A stretch of 64,000 nt of DNA from Dryomyza anilis (lineage: Eukaryota > Arthropoda > Insecta > Diptera > Dryomyzidae). A model generated the notes under the pieces. That model saw only the letters and a program-made list of their open reading frames with translations. It did no database searches and had not been told where the DNA came from. Below are positions 10,712 to 22,825 of the stretch, in pieces. The position numbers and the translations under genes were made by a program. Position 1 is the stretch's first letter. Each line of letters opens with the position of its first letter. Location of the stretch: positions 13,419,735 to 13,483,734 of the forward strand of contig OX638135.1 of NCBI GenBank assembly GCA_951804985.1, in the 5' to 3' direction.

Positions 10712-11727
10712 TAGGGATGTCAATCCCGGACTATTTTTCAATCCCGAAATTTCGGGACTAAAAAATTTGAATCCCGGGATTAGTAGCGGGATTTAAAAAA
10801 ATAATAGCAAAAGCATAAAATAACCATATCTATGTTTGAATAATAAACAATTATAATGCTTAAGGCTCAAATAAAACTCTTATATTCAAATGCATCTGTT
10901 TTCAGGTTGGGTATCCAAATATGCATGGTATCCAAAATTCAAAATCCGCGATATATAAACCCCAGTACAAAATTTTAATTTTGAATGAACAATAAATTTT
11001 TGATTGGTTTATTGTGGAAAATAATAGTTTATAAAAAAAATTATATTTAAAAAAAATAGTTCATAGTGGACACATTTTTTTAAAGTTGTATATGATTTTT
11101 AATTAATAACAATTTTAAAAATTAACTCAATTTAGAAACGTGGATTTATTTTTGTAAACTTAATCGATTGAGTGGATTTTATACTGTTAGTTTAATTGAA
11201 TTCAGATTTTGAATAAAATTTATTCTCGATCAATTAAATTTTGTTGATTGAGATTTTTAGTACGCACAATTTGATTGTAATGAATGTGAAAAATAACGAA
11301 AAACGTTTGTTTGAAACACAAATGAAAAAAGAATTTTTATTATTTTTTAAATGCAGTGAAAAATGCAAAAATAATAAATTGCATTTATCTCCAAAACATT
11401 ACGTATAGGGAAAAATCTAAAAACGCAGTTCGAAACAGCACATTGCAATAATGTAGAAATGAATGAATAAATACAGGGAAGAACAAAAGTACTAATTTTG
11501 CCGAACAGTGTTATTAGTCGAAAATAACGTAATTTTTAACAATTGTGAATTTGCTAAAAGTCAGAAAGCATGTAATTCGTTATTATTGACGTCAGTGTTT
11601 TATGATTTTAGTCCATTAAATGTTACATTTACTTTTTCACGAAATGTGTTTAAAAACATTGAAAGACTTTTGAATAAACTATTAAAAATTGATCTACTAG
11701 CGTTTTTTGTTATCCCGAAAATCCCTA
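10712..11727. mobile_element. hAT-like non-autonomous element with 8-bp TSD
   Basis: The ends are TAGGGATGTCAATCCCGGAC and ATCCCTA, with several CCCGG/GGGAT subterminal motifs. The 8-bp sequence GTTCGGAC flanks it exactly on both sides (10704-10711 and 11728-11735). Size 1016 bp, AT-rich body without a transposase. Perfect 8-bp duplication and TAGGG-type ends fit the hAT superfamily. Confidence 0.85.
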
Positions 11728-12170
11728 GTTCGGACATTCCAGGTGCATATCCGTACATCATGATCTTTTATACGTTTGCGTAGGTTGTCATCGTGTGTTC
11801 GGGTTGATATCCGAGGCATGTTGTCTGTATTCGCTGACTTCTTTTTTCCGTAGCGGGTTTCAAGCCCAACGCACAACCTCCGTTTTGGAGGACTAATATC
11901 CCTGTCTCATTTGTCACCGACAAGAAATCCCTCAGGGAGTGAAACCCGATCTTCAGCTGGTTGCTCGGGTTAACGGGGTTCCCCAACGAGAAGGTGAGAC
12001 TATGGTAACTAACAGAAGTCGGTTACTGATTTGCGCGTGCACTACACCATTATGAACCCCAGAGTCGAATTGCTTTAATGAGAAATAGTCTTTGCGATTG
12101 GAGACGCTAAGACGTAGCTTATCCGAAAGATATGATGAAGTTTTGGAATATAACAACTTTTGCATTAATA
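11728..12170 (-). pseudogene. RTE-type LINE: 5' part and start of the endonuclease
   Basis: On the - strand the sequence reads into an ICTWNVRTL motif (about 11728-11755), the first conserved block of the APE-type endonuclease. The hAT element lies inside the codons of this motif. Upstream (11760-12165) is GC-richer sequence with open but unrecognised frames, probably the 5' region of the same LINE. With 9497-10711 it forms one element, with most of the endonuclease deleted. Confidence 0.7.
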
Positions 12171-12640
12171 TGCAGTTTCTTATATCCAGATAGTTTGTAA
12201 TGCTGGAAACTAAAACGCCCTTGTATCTTCGACATATGAAAAACGTCTCAAGGGAAAAACATATCGCGTCACATTATTAAAATCTCCTCTTAGGAGGTCA
12301 GGAGTAATAGGATTTAAAAAAAGTTTGGTTGTATAGGACGCACTCCCCTTTGTCCAATCTATCCGTAGTGGCTATATAAACGAATCCTCATTATTAAAAT
12401 ACAATTCCCATTGGCGGTACACTTAATCCATTCCATACAAAACACAAATTTCAATTTTTCCGATTTTTCCTTGGGAGTTTTCCGAATTCCCAGTATTGAG
12501 ACGAATGAAACAAAAAAGAATCATCCAAATCAAAGAATCATCCAAATTGAGTGAATAAAGCCAATCGGCAAACAACGCAAAACGCGTGTTCGTTTTCCTT
12601 TTTATACACACACAACAAAATAATAGCTTGGGGTGCAATT
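12171..12640. other. Unassigned intergenic sequence
   Basis: No domain, TIR or clear repeat recognised. A short phrase (CTTAGGAGG...GTATAGGACGC...CCCTTTGTCC) resembles fly repeat sequence in style only. Confidence 0.4.
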
Positions 12641-14092
12641 GTTTCTAAGAATATTCATTTGCATCTTCCAAATGTAGTCAGCCTCAACTGAAATTCATTT
12701 GAGGTAAACAATAGTATTTGAGTAGCAATAGTATTAACCAACTATTAGTTGAAGCAACTGCAACATTAATTGGGGAAACACACTTTTTATCCATTTTCAT
12801 TTTTTTTATTTCCATTGCTACGGCAACTAAATTCAAAATGAGACGTAACCAATATTTAGTTGACTCAACAGATATTTGGATATATTGAATAATTGATATA
12901 ACATCATGTTGTAGTAACCAATATTTATTTGATTCAACTGCGGAATCAGCTGTTTTGCGAAGCCAAAGCAGGACAACATCAGTCGCACAAGCTTAATATT
13001 TTTCACTCGTTGTTTTTATGCTGCGGACAGCGCGTGCCACGTGTAAAAGAAAATTTGGATTAGTTTTAAAGCTTGTTCGTTGTTACTGTTCGATTTTTTC
13101 ATGCCCAAATATGCTTCCTTCAACAACGGACATACTATTGTACAGAGTTCTTGCAATTTTCTTTATATTTGTTGTGTTTTTATATGCAGCCCTAGCGCTC
13201 CAACGTGTTGCAAACACGAAGTCAGCAGCACATCGAATCGTCGGTAATGTTCGATATCGGGAAAGCAGTTGTGACGCTGACTTCGTGTTTGCAACCGTTG
13301 GAGCGCTAGGGATAGGAAAAATGGCCGATTTCTCATAATTAAATTAAATCCATTGCTACGGCAACTAAATTCAAAATGAGACGTAGCCAATATTTAGTTG
13401 ACTCAACAGATATTTGGTTATATTGACTAAATGATATAACATTATGTTGTACCAACTAATATTAATTTGATTCAACTGCGGAATCAGCTGTTTTGCGAAG
13501 CACAAGTCGCACAAGCTTCATATTTTTCACTCGTTGTTTCTATGCTGCGGACAGCGCGTGCCACGTGTAAAAGAAAATTTGGATTCGTTTTAAAGCTTGT
13601 TCGTTGTTACTGTTCGATTTTTTCATGCCCAAATATACTTTCTTCAACAACGGACATACTATTGTACAGAGTTCTTGCAATTTTCTTTATATTTGTTGTG
13701 TTTTTATATGCTGCCCTAGCGCTCCAACGTGTTGCAAACACGAAGTCAGCAGCACATCGAATCGTCGGTAATGTTCGATATCGGGAAAGCAGTTGTGACG
13801 CTGACTTCGTGTTTGCAACCGTTGGAGCGCTAGGGATAGGTAAAATGGCCGATTTCTCATAATTAAATTGACTACCACAACTAAACAAATTGGTTGTGTC
13901 AATTGTATTCATTAGTTGTGTGAACTGATACGCGGTGTTGCAACAACTGAATCAGTGGAATGTTGACAGAACTAATTAAATCGGTTGTCAAAAAAAATCA
14001 GATGACGAATTCTTGAATTTTAGTAGTATTTTATTGGTATTTGTCAAATTCTACTATTTTTCATTCTAACCGAATTCTTCTCGAGTTTAGAA
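12641..14092. repeat. AGTTG/CAACT-rich repeat with a duplicated hairpin unit
   Basis: Two direct units (12811-13348 and 13349 to about 13873) are near-identical, apart from a 14-base loss in the second. Each has a long hairpin: arms 13190-13225/13276-13311 and 13714-13749/13800-13835 (CCCTAGCGCTCCAACG with its complement). Flanks are dense in TTAGTTG and CAACTAA motifs. Bases 14000-14092 recur in inverted form at 43046-43140, so the whole is probably a non-autonomous transposon. The 106- and 131-residue frames cross the hairpin and are not credible proteins. Confidence 0.65.
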
Positions 14093-14369
14093 TATTTAAA
14101 AGTAAAATTCCAGAACCTATGCGTTCAATTATATTTTGTAGAAACCCAATTAAACTTGAAACTGCAATGGTTATATTACATGAAGCTGGTTATGCATATT
14201 ATAATCTATATAATAATGGGAATAATGTTAGAAGAAATAATATAAACTATAATTATCAAAATAATCATTTGTCAAATTATTCAAATAATACAAATCAATA
14301 TAATAACAATCAAGGACGAACCCAATATAATTCAAATCAAAAATATAATCGTAACAACAATAATCAAAA
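14093..14369 (+). pseudogene. gag: Errantivirus (Ty3/gypsy) gag fragment
   Basis: The frame shows KIPEPMRSIIFCRNPIKLET near 14105-14160, a conserved gag block of insect errantiviruses, followed by an asparagine-rich tail. It is interrupted at 14370 by family E and continues on the far side at 17395 with the same Asn-rich composition. The apparent ORF start at 14041 lies in the upstream repeat, so the true beginning is missing. Endogenous retrovirus remnant, not functional. Confidence 0.75.
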
Positions 14370-17300
14370 CAAGGATTGAAACCGTAACCGAAACCGATAT
14401 CCGTTTAAAACCGTTTCATTTTTAAAACCGAAACCGTTATACGAAAATCAGAAATAAACCGATATCCAAAACCGTTATAAACGGTTTTATACCTGTTTAA
14501 AACGGTTTTTAAAAAAGTATAAAAAGAAACAGAAAATAATAAATCTTAAGTAATATGTCATTTAATAAAATTTGGAGCTCCCAAAATAAACATTTTTGGT
14601 TGTACAAAAATTCACATGTTTTTTGAGAAACGATATTTCCAAAACAACGTTCTTTAGTTTAAAATTTGTTTTTTGTTTCATTAATCAAATTAACAACCAA
14701 ACACCAGCAACTCCAAGCACAATTTGTAGGTTAAAAAATGATTCAAATTTTAATAATATTGTTTTTTTTATATATTTTATTAGTAAAATATATATGGGAG
14801 ATTGGGGTAAAGTGGAATAAGTTTTGAAAAGTTCATTTGAATATTTTTTAAATTCTTTTAAAGGATCAATTCAATAGAATACCATTTATAAGTCTTTTAA
14901 TTATTTTTGAGTGATTTTTTAAAACAGCTCAATTTTGTACATAAACAAAAAATGAGTGATTTTTTAAAACAGCTCAATTTTGTACATAAACAAAAAATGG
15001 TAATGCAAGAAAAAAAAAAATATTCAAATTAAAAACATCCCAGTAACTAATAAGGAAATACGAAAAATGAAGTGCAAATTCGACAAGTTTAAACATTTAT
15101 GTATATGGCAGATATTTATTTACATTAGTGATGATCATAAATTTCTTGATCAACTAAATAAAGATTTTCTTGCAAGAACAAGAGCAAGTGCAAGACTAAC
15201 ACTGCAAGAAAAGCAAGACTCTTGAGGTTTTTTTTTATCATTTTAATGTATTTATTATGTTTTTAAGGCACTGTGCTATGCACATTATTATTTTTGTTTT
15301 AATTTTATACATAGTTTTTTTCATGATTTTACAAAAAAATAATGAATTTTTCCTAAGTTATAGAATATGCACATATTTCGTGCATTATTTAATTTAACTT
15401 ATAAAACAAAACAAAAAAATATATATGAACATTTTCCCCTTGTACCTCATTTAGCTGATATTGCTTTTTGAGTTTTTGTTTTTATTTTCACAAATCCATT
15501 TGAAAGTGCAACAACAACAAAAATGCGAATAAAGCAGCATCCAAGCTTTTGATAGAATTTTGGGCGGGAATTTTTTTTTACCACAAAGAAAAATCGTCGT
15601 TGTTGCCAACTAGCTGTACTAGAAACATACATGTAGTGTGGTGCCATGCGACTGGCTGCTGTCATGCGTCTGTCCGTTGTCATGCGTCTGTTGTCATGCG
15701 TCTGTTTGTTGCCATGCGATGTTACAGGATAGCAACGAAGAGTTGGCGTTGTGAAAGTGTGTGAATACGAATCGTAATTCGCTATTGTTCTCTTCTTTCT
15801 GTTAGTATTCGCTTTGTAGCGTTTGAGTTTGTGTTCGCATGGTGTTCGCGAAGAAAAATGTTACCCTGCAAGATAATATTTGTGTTCTCTTGACATACGG
15901 TACGTGTACAGGGTTGCCACTGAAAATAATTTTGTTTACCAAATTAAAAAAAATAAGTTACCAATTCCACAAAAAAATGTATAATTTTCCATTTGGTAAT
16001 TGTATGAAAAAAAAACAATTCATTAAAGGTACATATATATGCATATATTATTTATTTTAGATACATTTATAATATAACACATGTAATATATTAGGTACAA
16101 CCTTGAGATCAATATCCCATGTAGGAAATGCCAGGCCTGAAAAAGTAACCAAATTTGTTTATAAATTACGAAAGTGGCAACCCTGTACGTGTAGCATACG
16201 GATTTTTTTTTAATCTCTGACGAAAACAGAAATATGCCTATACAAAATATTCCTTATATTTATTATGAATGTATATCGTCGTTGTAGAACGAAAAGTCGC
16301 CAAATACATTTTTATGAAAAACTTAAATTTCGAGTTTGTTGATTAATACTATAAAAAGTAATTGATGCATTTTTAAAGTTGAAATATTAATTGATAGATT
16401 TATATTTTCTTATCATGTGGTAAAAAAAAATTGAGATCATCGATTAATAATTGACAGATACATAAAAATGTTTGTATATGAATATTTAGCATTTTGAAAA
16501 TGTATTTGGTGACTTTTCGTTCTACAACGACGATATGTCCATTTTATTATTTTTACAATTATGTTTTATTACTTAATTATTGTTAAATATAATTCAAGTT
16601 TTTATGTTATTGGATAAAATATAAATTTTTTTTAATAATTTATTTTTTTGTTGAAGAAATTGAAAATATGGAAAATAAGTAACTTAAATACAATTAGTGT
16701 TCAATTTCTATTCGTTTTCATAATTAATATGCAGTTAAGATATTTGTCTTCGATCTTTTATTTAAAATTTAAAAAGTAAAATTTTGCAAGATTCTTGCAA
16801 GCAAGAGCAAGAAAGGTATTGCAAGAACAAGATCATATGTACCTATGCAAGAGCAAGACATAGCGTGCAAGAACAAGATTACCATTTCTTGCCTTGCTCA
16901 TGCAAATGATCATCACTAGTTTACATATATTGCAGTTCACTGAATTGTTGAAATTTAATGTCTTTGGATTTTATGGATGGAAATTGTACAAAATTCTTCT
17001 TCTTTGCAATTCAGATCATATCAAAAAAAAAGTCAAAATGTTGCTTTTCATTAGTTTGTTGTCACGAAATTTTAAATTAAAATTTTTTCTTGGCGTAATC
17101 AATTAAATAATTCATATAACACAATATTTTTACTAAACTAACAACAAACATTGTTTAAATTACGTTTCCCACTTTACCTCATAATTTGAACATAACTTAG
17201 CACCATATAAAAAATGTTAAATTATTTGAAAAATATGGAAATAAAGAAAATTTATACAAAAACCGAAATCAAAACCGAAACCGTAACATGGAACCGATAT

Positions 17301-17394
17301 ACCGAAACCGTTTCGTTATAAAAACTTAAAACCGAGACCGTAACCGAAACGCGGAAAAAACCGAAATCGTTATTCGTTTAGGTTTCAATCCTTG
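14370..17394 (-). mobile_element. hAT-like element E, copy 3 (3.0 kb, with nested MITE)
   Basis: CAAGGATTGAAACC at 14370 and GGTTTCAATCCTTG ending at 17394 bound it. Internal order is inverted relative to copy 2, as shown by the minisatellite and the ACGTGTAGCATACGG segment. It is longer than copies 2 and 5 and contains a 277-bp MITE at 15909-16185. The 8-bp flanks (AATCAAAA and GTTAAAAG) do not match, so one end may have been altered by rearrangement. Its right part lies in the 4823-bp duplication. Confidence 0.75.
15909..16185. mobile_element. 277-bp hAT-type MITE
   Basis: TIRs CAGGGTTGCCACT and AGTGGCAACCCTG, flanked on both sides by TACGTGTA (15901-15908 and 16186-16193). The matching uninterrupted site occurs in other E copies near 8195-8212 and 58525-58545. 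No coding capacity. Confidence 0.92.
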
Positions 17395-17578
17395 GTTAAA
17401 AGATATAATAATGATCACGACAATTCAAATCAAAACTATAACAACCAGAGAAGATATAATAATGACCAAAATAATTCAAATAAAAATGTCACAAATAATA
17501 ATAATCCGAGCAATAGGCCAACATCAATAGAAATCGGAAATTTTCGGTTAGCTCCCGAAAGGAATTGTGCTACATAGT
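17395..17578 (+). pseudogene. gag: Errantivirus gag C-terminal fragment (copy 1)
   Basis: An Asn/Gln/Arg-rich frame continuing the gag tail interrupted at 14369 and ending in PTSIEIGNFRLAPERNCAT then a stop. The protease follows in another frame. Confidence 0.65.
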
Positions 17579-17600
17579 AATTAATAATTGTAAATTTTGA

Positions 17601-17868
17601 ATAGATACAGGGGCAACAAATTCCGTTTTTAATGAAAATCTTGTACACACTTTAAGCAAACCTAAAGCAATAAATAATATAACTTTAGTTAACAAAAAAA
17701 GTAACATTGAAGAGTTTCATTTAAAGAATGAATACTTTGATATTTTCATAATAAATTGTAATAATGAGTATGAGGGACTATAGGTAATGATATATTAAAA
17801 AAATATAAATCGATTATAAATTACGAAACAAATACACTTCATATAAATAAACTGTTTTAAACTGTATT
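17601..17868 (+). pseudogene. pro: Errantivirus aspartic protease (copy 1)
   Basis: The frame contains IDTGATNSVFNE with the catalytic DTGA at 17604-17615, and after about 65 residues a GNDILKKYKSIINY-type block, the usual retropepsin layout of Ty3/gypsy pol. A stop codon lies within it (TAG near 17781), so this copy is broken. Three more copies lie at 19092, 22424 and 23915 from nested duplications. Confidence 0.8.
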
Positions 17869-18002
17869 CATGCAGTCCAGAAGAAAATAAAACAATTGAA
17901 ATAAAAACAGGAGAACATTTATGTTGATTTTCATTAGTTTGTTGTCACGAAATTTTAAATTAAAATTTTTTCTTGGCGTAATCAATTAAATAATTCATAT
18001 AA

Positions 18003-18724
18003 TTTGGTGGGGATATTAATGTGGGATATTTAATTGCATACCTTAATTTTAAAGTTTTTAATTATGCTGAACCTCCCCACCCTCAGAATATTATTCATAT
18101 ATCAGAAATTTACGTCTTATATCCCCATAAATTGTATATAAAAGTATAAAAAAAACTAAAAAACTTAAAATTTTGAAAGGCTAATATTTCATAGATTTGA
18201 TTTTAATAATTTAAAGATCAAATTTCCACTATGAAAACCTGGGAAATAATGAAAAAAAAAGTGGAATTATCACGCCCATTTTTGGACCACATATTCTTAG
18301 GTGAATTCTCATAATACGTTTTAAATTTTATACTTATATCTTGAATACTTTTCGAGTTATTAGTTCCGAAATAGTTATATAAAAGTGACTTGTATGGGAG
18401 GAGGGCGTGTCCGTTAACCGATTTGGCTCATTTTCAAACTCAGTTCCTACTTTTGGATAAAATATATTGAGACGAAATTTCATCACATTCTGATCAGAAT
18501 TTCTCAAGTTATTCTGTATTCGGACAGCAAGACAGCAAGACGGCAAGACAGCAAGACAGCAAGACGGACAGACAGACAGACAGACGGACATGGCTAAACG
18601 GGTTCGGGTAGTGATGCTGATCAAGAATATATATACTTTTCCATACCGGACACGCCTCCTAAGGGGCGTTACAATATATGCACAAAGTTAATATACCCTG
18701 TACCTCATAGGTGTAGGGTATAAA
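18003..18724 (-). mobile_element. DINE family B copy 1
   Basis: On the - strand it starts TATACCCTACACCTATGAGG, then CCCCTTAGGAGGCGTGTCC, a CTGT and CTTGCTGT array (about 18537-18585), and a 3' part resembling the full copy at 27644. The hairpin end is missing; it stops at GGTGGGGATATTAATG. It lies between the two nested direct repeats. Confidence 0.8.
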
Positions 18725-19413
18725 TATGGAAATAAAGAAAATTTATACATAAACCGAAATCAAAACCGAAACCGTAACATGGAACCGATATACCGAAACC
18801 GTTTCGTTATAAAAACTTAAAACCGAGACCGTAACCGAAACGCGGAAAAAACCGAAATCGTTATTCGTTTAGGTTTCAATCCTTGGTTAAAAGATATAAT
18901 AATGATCACGACAATTCAAATCAAAACTATAACAACCAGAGAAGATATAATAATGACCAAAATAATTCAAATAAAAATGTCACAAATAATAATAATCCGA
19001 GCAATAGGCCAACATCAATAGAAATCGGAAATTTTCGGTAAGCTCCCGAAAGGAATTGTGCTACATAGTAATTAATAATTGTAAATTTTGAATAGATACA
19101 GGGGCAACAAATTCCGTTTTTAATGAAAATCTTGTACACGCTTTAAGCAAACCTAAAGCAATAAATAATATAACTTTAGTTAACAAAAAAAGTAACATTG
19201 AAGAGTTTCATTTAAAGAATGAATACTTTGATATTTTCATAATAAATTGTAATAATGAGTATGAGGGACTATAGGTAATGATATATTAAAAAAATATAAA
19301 TCGATTATAAATTACGAAACAAATACACTTCATATAAATAAACTGTTTTAAACTGTATTCATGCAGTCCAGAAGAAAATAAAACAATTGAAATAAAAACA
19401 GGAGAACATTTAT
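18721..19413 (+). repeat. Nested direct repeat, right copy (E end, gag, protease)
   Basis: Contains the E right-end subterminal repeats to 18885, then gag from 18886 and protease with DTGA at 19095-19106. A T-to-A change at 19038 makes a stop in gag that the other three copies lack. Confidence 0.85.
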
Positions 19414-19756
19414 ATAATATTCCTGTAGATAAAGACAACGGAAATGTCTTAATAAAAAATATTTATTTAAATGATGCCAAAGATTTTAAAGCTATGATCA
19501 AAATAAATAATTCAGATTCAATAAAATATATATGCGATATTTACAAACCATTTAAAACAGTTGAAATTTTGGAAATTCATAATTTGGATGATTATAATTG
19601 TATGGAGGATGAATGTATTAATAACGAATATATTTATGCAGAAAATGTGAATAATTGCACTGACGATCAAAGTATTAATAACGAATATATTATTATAACA
19701 GAAAGAAATACTTACAATAAAGATGGAAATGTAAATAACGAATATACCTTAAAATG
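19414..19756 (+). pseudogene. pol: Errantivirus pol linker between protease and RT (copy 1)
   Basis: Continues the protease side with EHLYNIPVDKDNG and a clean frame from 19494 of 87 residues ending at 19756, acidic and Asn-rich, with a repeated DECINNEY/DQSINNEY motif. Errantivirus pol has such a poorly conserved segment before RT. It is cut by the LINE starting at about 19761. The next pol part reappears at 27047. Confidence 0.6.
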
Positions 19757-19760
19757 AAAT

Positions 19761-20475
19761 GTTGAAGCCTTTGAGACTTTATCGAAGTCAGTTGATTTTG
19801 TACTAGATTTACTTAATAGTTCTGACGATATTTAAATGATGGGAGATTTTAATCTACCTGATTTAAAATGGCATAGATCTGACGATGATACATATTACTG
19901 TGCATCTAACTCTAAAACCCGACAAGAACAAATTTTTGTTGTCACTATCTCATCTGACTTACAACAAGTTGCTCTATTCATGCTCTAACAGGCATTGATA
20001 ATTATCATCCACCTTTAACAATTTATTACCAATCTGATAGAGATAATATAATTAATTCTCGCTTTTCAGATATAGTATATTTATTTTTGCGAAATCAGAT
20101 TATGCTAAAATGAATGAATTGTTATTTGCAAAACATGATTTTTTATCAAACTATATTGACAATAATCAACTCGATTGTTCCATAAATTTCTTTTACTTTA
20201 AACAGTTTTTTTGTATTGCATTATCGGTACCTTACAGTCTGAAATTTTCTAAGCAATCATCATATCCATGGTACACCAAAGAATTAAAGATTTTACGTAA
20301 TTCTATGAATAGAGCATGGAATAGATATGTCAATAGTCAAAATTCTAACGAGTAAATAAGCATCACTTTATTCTGATTATGTTGAAAAAATGAAGCTTAA
20401 AATATTACCAGACCCTAAGAAGTTTTGGGGTTTTATTAATACTAAAGAGAAAAGTGAAGGTTTTCCATTATCATT
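19761..20475 (+). pseudogene. LINE endonuclease C-terminus and linker (copy in unit 1)
   Basis: Degraded frames show GDFNLPDLKW (about 19848-19877), a core motif of the APE endonuclease, then SVPYSLKFSKQSSYPWYTKE and LRNSMNRAWNRYVNSQ (about 20236-20345), the region before RT. Stops and a frameshift are present. It ends abruptly at the duplication junction, where element E sequence resumes. Confidence 0.8.
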
Positions 20476-22217
20476 TGGCTGCTGTCATGCGTCTGTCCGT
20501 TGTCATGCGTCTGTTGTCATGCGTCTGTTTGTTGCCATGCGATGTTACAGGATAGCAACGAAGAGTTGGCGTTGTGAAAGTGTGTGAATACGAATCGTAA
20601 TTCGTTATTGTTCTCTTCTTTCTGTTAGTATTCGCTTTGTAGCGTTTGAGTTTGTGTTCGCATGGTGTTCGCGAAGAAAAATGTTACCCTGCAAGATAAT
20701 ATTTGTGTTCTCTTGACATACGGTACGTGTACAGGGTTGCCACTGAAAATAATTTTGTTTACCAAATTAAAAAAAATAAGTTACCAATTCCACAAAAAAA
20801 TGTATAATTTTCCATTTGGTAATTGTATGAAAAAAAAACAATTCATTAAAGGTACATATATATGCATATATTATTTATTTTAGATACATTTATAATATAA
20901 CACATGTAATATATTAGGTACAACCTTGAGATCAATATCCCATGTAGGAAATGCCAGGCCTGAAAAAGTAACCAAATTTGTTTATAAATTACGAAAGTGG
21001 CAACCCTGTACGTGTAGCATACGGATTTTTTTTTAATCTCTGACGAAAACAGAAATATGCCTATACAAAATATTCCTTATATTTATTATGAATGTATATC
21101 GTCGTTGTAGAACGAAAAGTCGCCAAATACATTTTTATGAAAAACTTAAATTTCGAGTTTGTTGATTAATACTATAAAAAGTAATTGATGCATTTTTAAA
21201 GTTGAAATATTAATTGATAGATTTATATTTTCTTATCATGTGGTAAAAAAAAATTGAGATCATCGATTAATAATTGACAGATACATAAAAATGTTTGTAT
21301 ATGAATATTTAGCATTTTGAAAATGTATTTGGTGACTTTTCGTTCTACAACGACGATATGTCCATTTTATTATTTTTACAATTATGTTTTATTACTTAAT
21401 TATTGTTAAATATAATTCAAGTTTTTATGTTATTGGATAAAATATAAATTTTTTTTAATAATTTATTTTTTTGTTGAAGAAATTGAAAATATGGAAAATA
21501 AGTAACTTAAATACAATTAGTGTTCAATTTCTATTCGTTTTCATAATTAATATGCAGTTAAGATATTTGTCTTCGATCTTTTATTTAAAATTTAAAAAGT
21601 AAAATTTTGCAAGATTCTTGCAAGCAAGAGCAAGAAAGGTATTGCAAGAACAAGATCATATGTACCTATGCAAGAGCAAGACATAGCGTGCAAGAACAAG
21701 ATTACCATTTCTTGCCTTGCTCATGCAAATGATCATCACTAGTTTACATATATTGCAGTTCACTGAATTGTTGAAATTTAATGTCTTTGGATTTTATGGA
21801 TGGAAATTGTACAAAATTCTTCTTCTTTGCAATTCAGATTATATCAAAAAAAAAGTCAAAATGTTGCTTTTCATTAGTTTGTTGTCACGAAATTTTAAAT
21901 TAAAATTTTTTCTTGGCGTAATCAATTAAATAATTCATATAACACAATATTTTTACTAAACTAACAACAAACATTGTTTAAATTACGTTTCCCACTTTAC
22001 CTCATAATTTGAACATAACTTAGCACCATATAAAAAATGTTAAATTATTTGAAAAATATGGAAATAAAGAAAATTTATACAAAAACCGAAATCAAAACCG
22101 AAACCGTAACATGGAACCGATATACCGAAACCGTTTCGTTATAAAAACTTAAAACCGAGACCGTAACCGAAACGCGGAAAAAACCGAAATCGTTATTCGT
22201 TTAGGTTTCAATCCTTG
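20476..22217 (-). mobile_element. hAT-like element E, copy 4 (truncated duplicate)
   Basis: Part of copy 3 repeated by the tandem duplication; lacks the 14370 end and has the CCTTG end at 22217. Confidence 0.8.
20732..21008. mobile_element. 277-bp hAT-type MITE, duplicate
   Basis: Same MITE with TACGTGTA flanks, at offset +4823. Confidence 0.92.
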
Positions 22218-22691
22218 GTTAAAAGATATAATAATGATCACGACAATTCAAATCAAAACTATAACAACCAGAGAAGATATAATAATGACCAAAATAATTC
22301 AAATAAAAATGTCACAAATAATAATAATCCGAGCAATAGGCCAACATCAATAGAAATCGGAAATTTTCGGTTAGCTCCCGAAAGGAATTGTGCTACATAG
22401 TAATTAATAATTGTAAATTTTGAATAGATACAGGGGCAACAAATTCCGTTTTTAATGAAAATCTTGTACACACTTTAAGCAAACCTAAAGCAATAAATAA
22501 TATAACTTTAGTTAACAAAAAAAGTAACATTGAAGAGTTTCATTTAAAGAATGAATACTTTGATATTTTCATAATAAATTGTAATAATGAGTATGAGGGA
22601 CTATAGGTAATGATATATTAAAAAAATATAAATCGATTATAAATTACGAAACAAATACACTTCATATAAATAAACTGTTTTAAACTGTATT
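22218..22691 (+). pseudogene. Errantivirus gag tail and protease (copy 3)
   Basis: Duplicate of 17395-17868, with the DTGA motif at 22427-22438 and the same internal stop. Confidence 0.75.
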
Positions 22692-22825
22692 CATGCAGTC
22701 CAGAAGAAAATAAAACAATTGAAATAAAAACAGGAGAACATTTATGTTGATTTTCATTAGTTTGTTGTCACGAAATTTTAAATTAAAATTTTTTCTTGGC
22801 GTAATCAATTAAATAATTCATATAA

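Larger units (their letters stand above)
17230..17922. repeat. Nested direct repeat, left copy
   Basis: About 693 bp repeated at 18721-19413 (offset 1491). It spans the right end of element E and the errantivirus gag/protease. About 80 bp of upstream E sequence (17040-17119) is also repeated just after it (17923-18003), indicating a tandem duplication whose second copy was then altered by DINE-B. Confidence 0.9.
15653..20475. repeat. Tandem duplication 2, unit 1 (4823 bp)
   Basis: Every landmark recurs at exactly +4823 in 20476-25298. The unit runs from inside element E, through errantivirus gag/protease and DINE-B, to inside the LINE. Only scattered single-base differences are seen (for example 17022/21845, 18216/23039, 19038/23861). 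Confidence 0.95.

Noticed and set aside
13018..13862. 106- and 131-residue ORFs with a hydrophobic stretch
   Set aside because: They cross a hairpin in a duplicated non-coding repeat; similarity between them only reflects the recent duplication.
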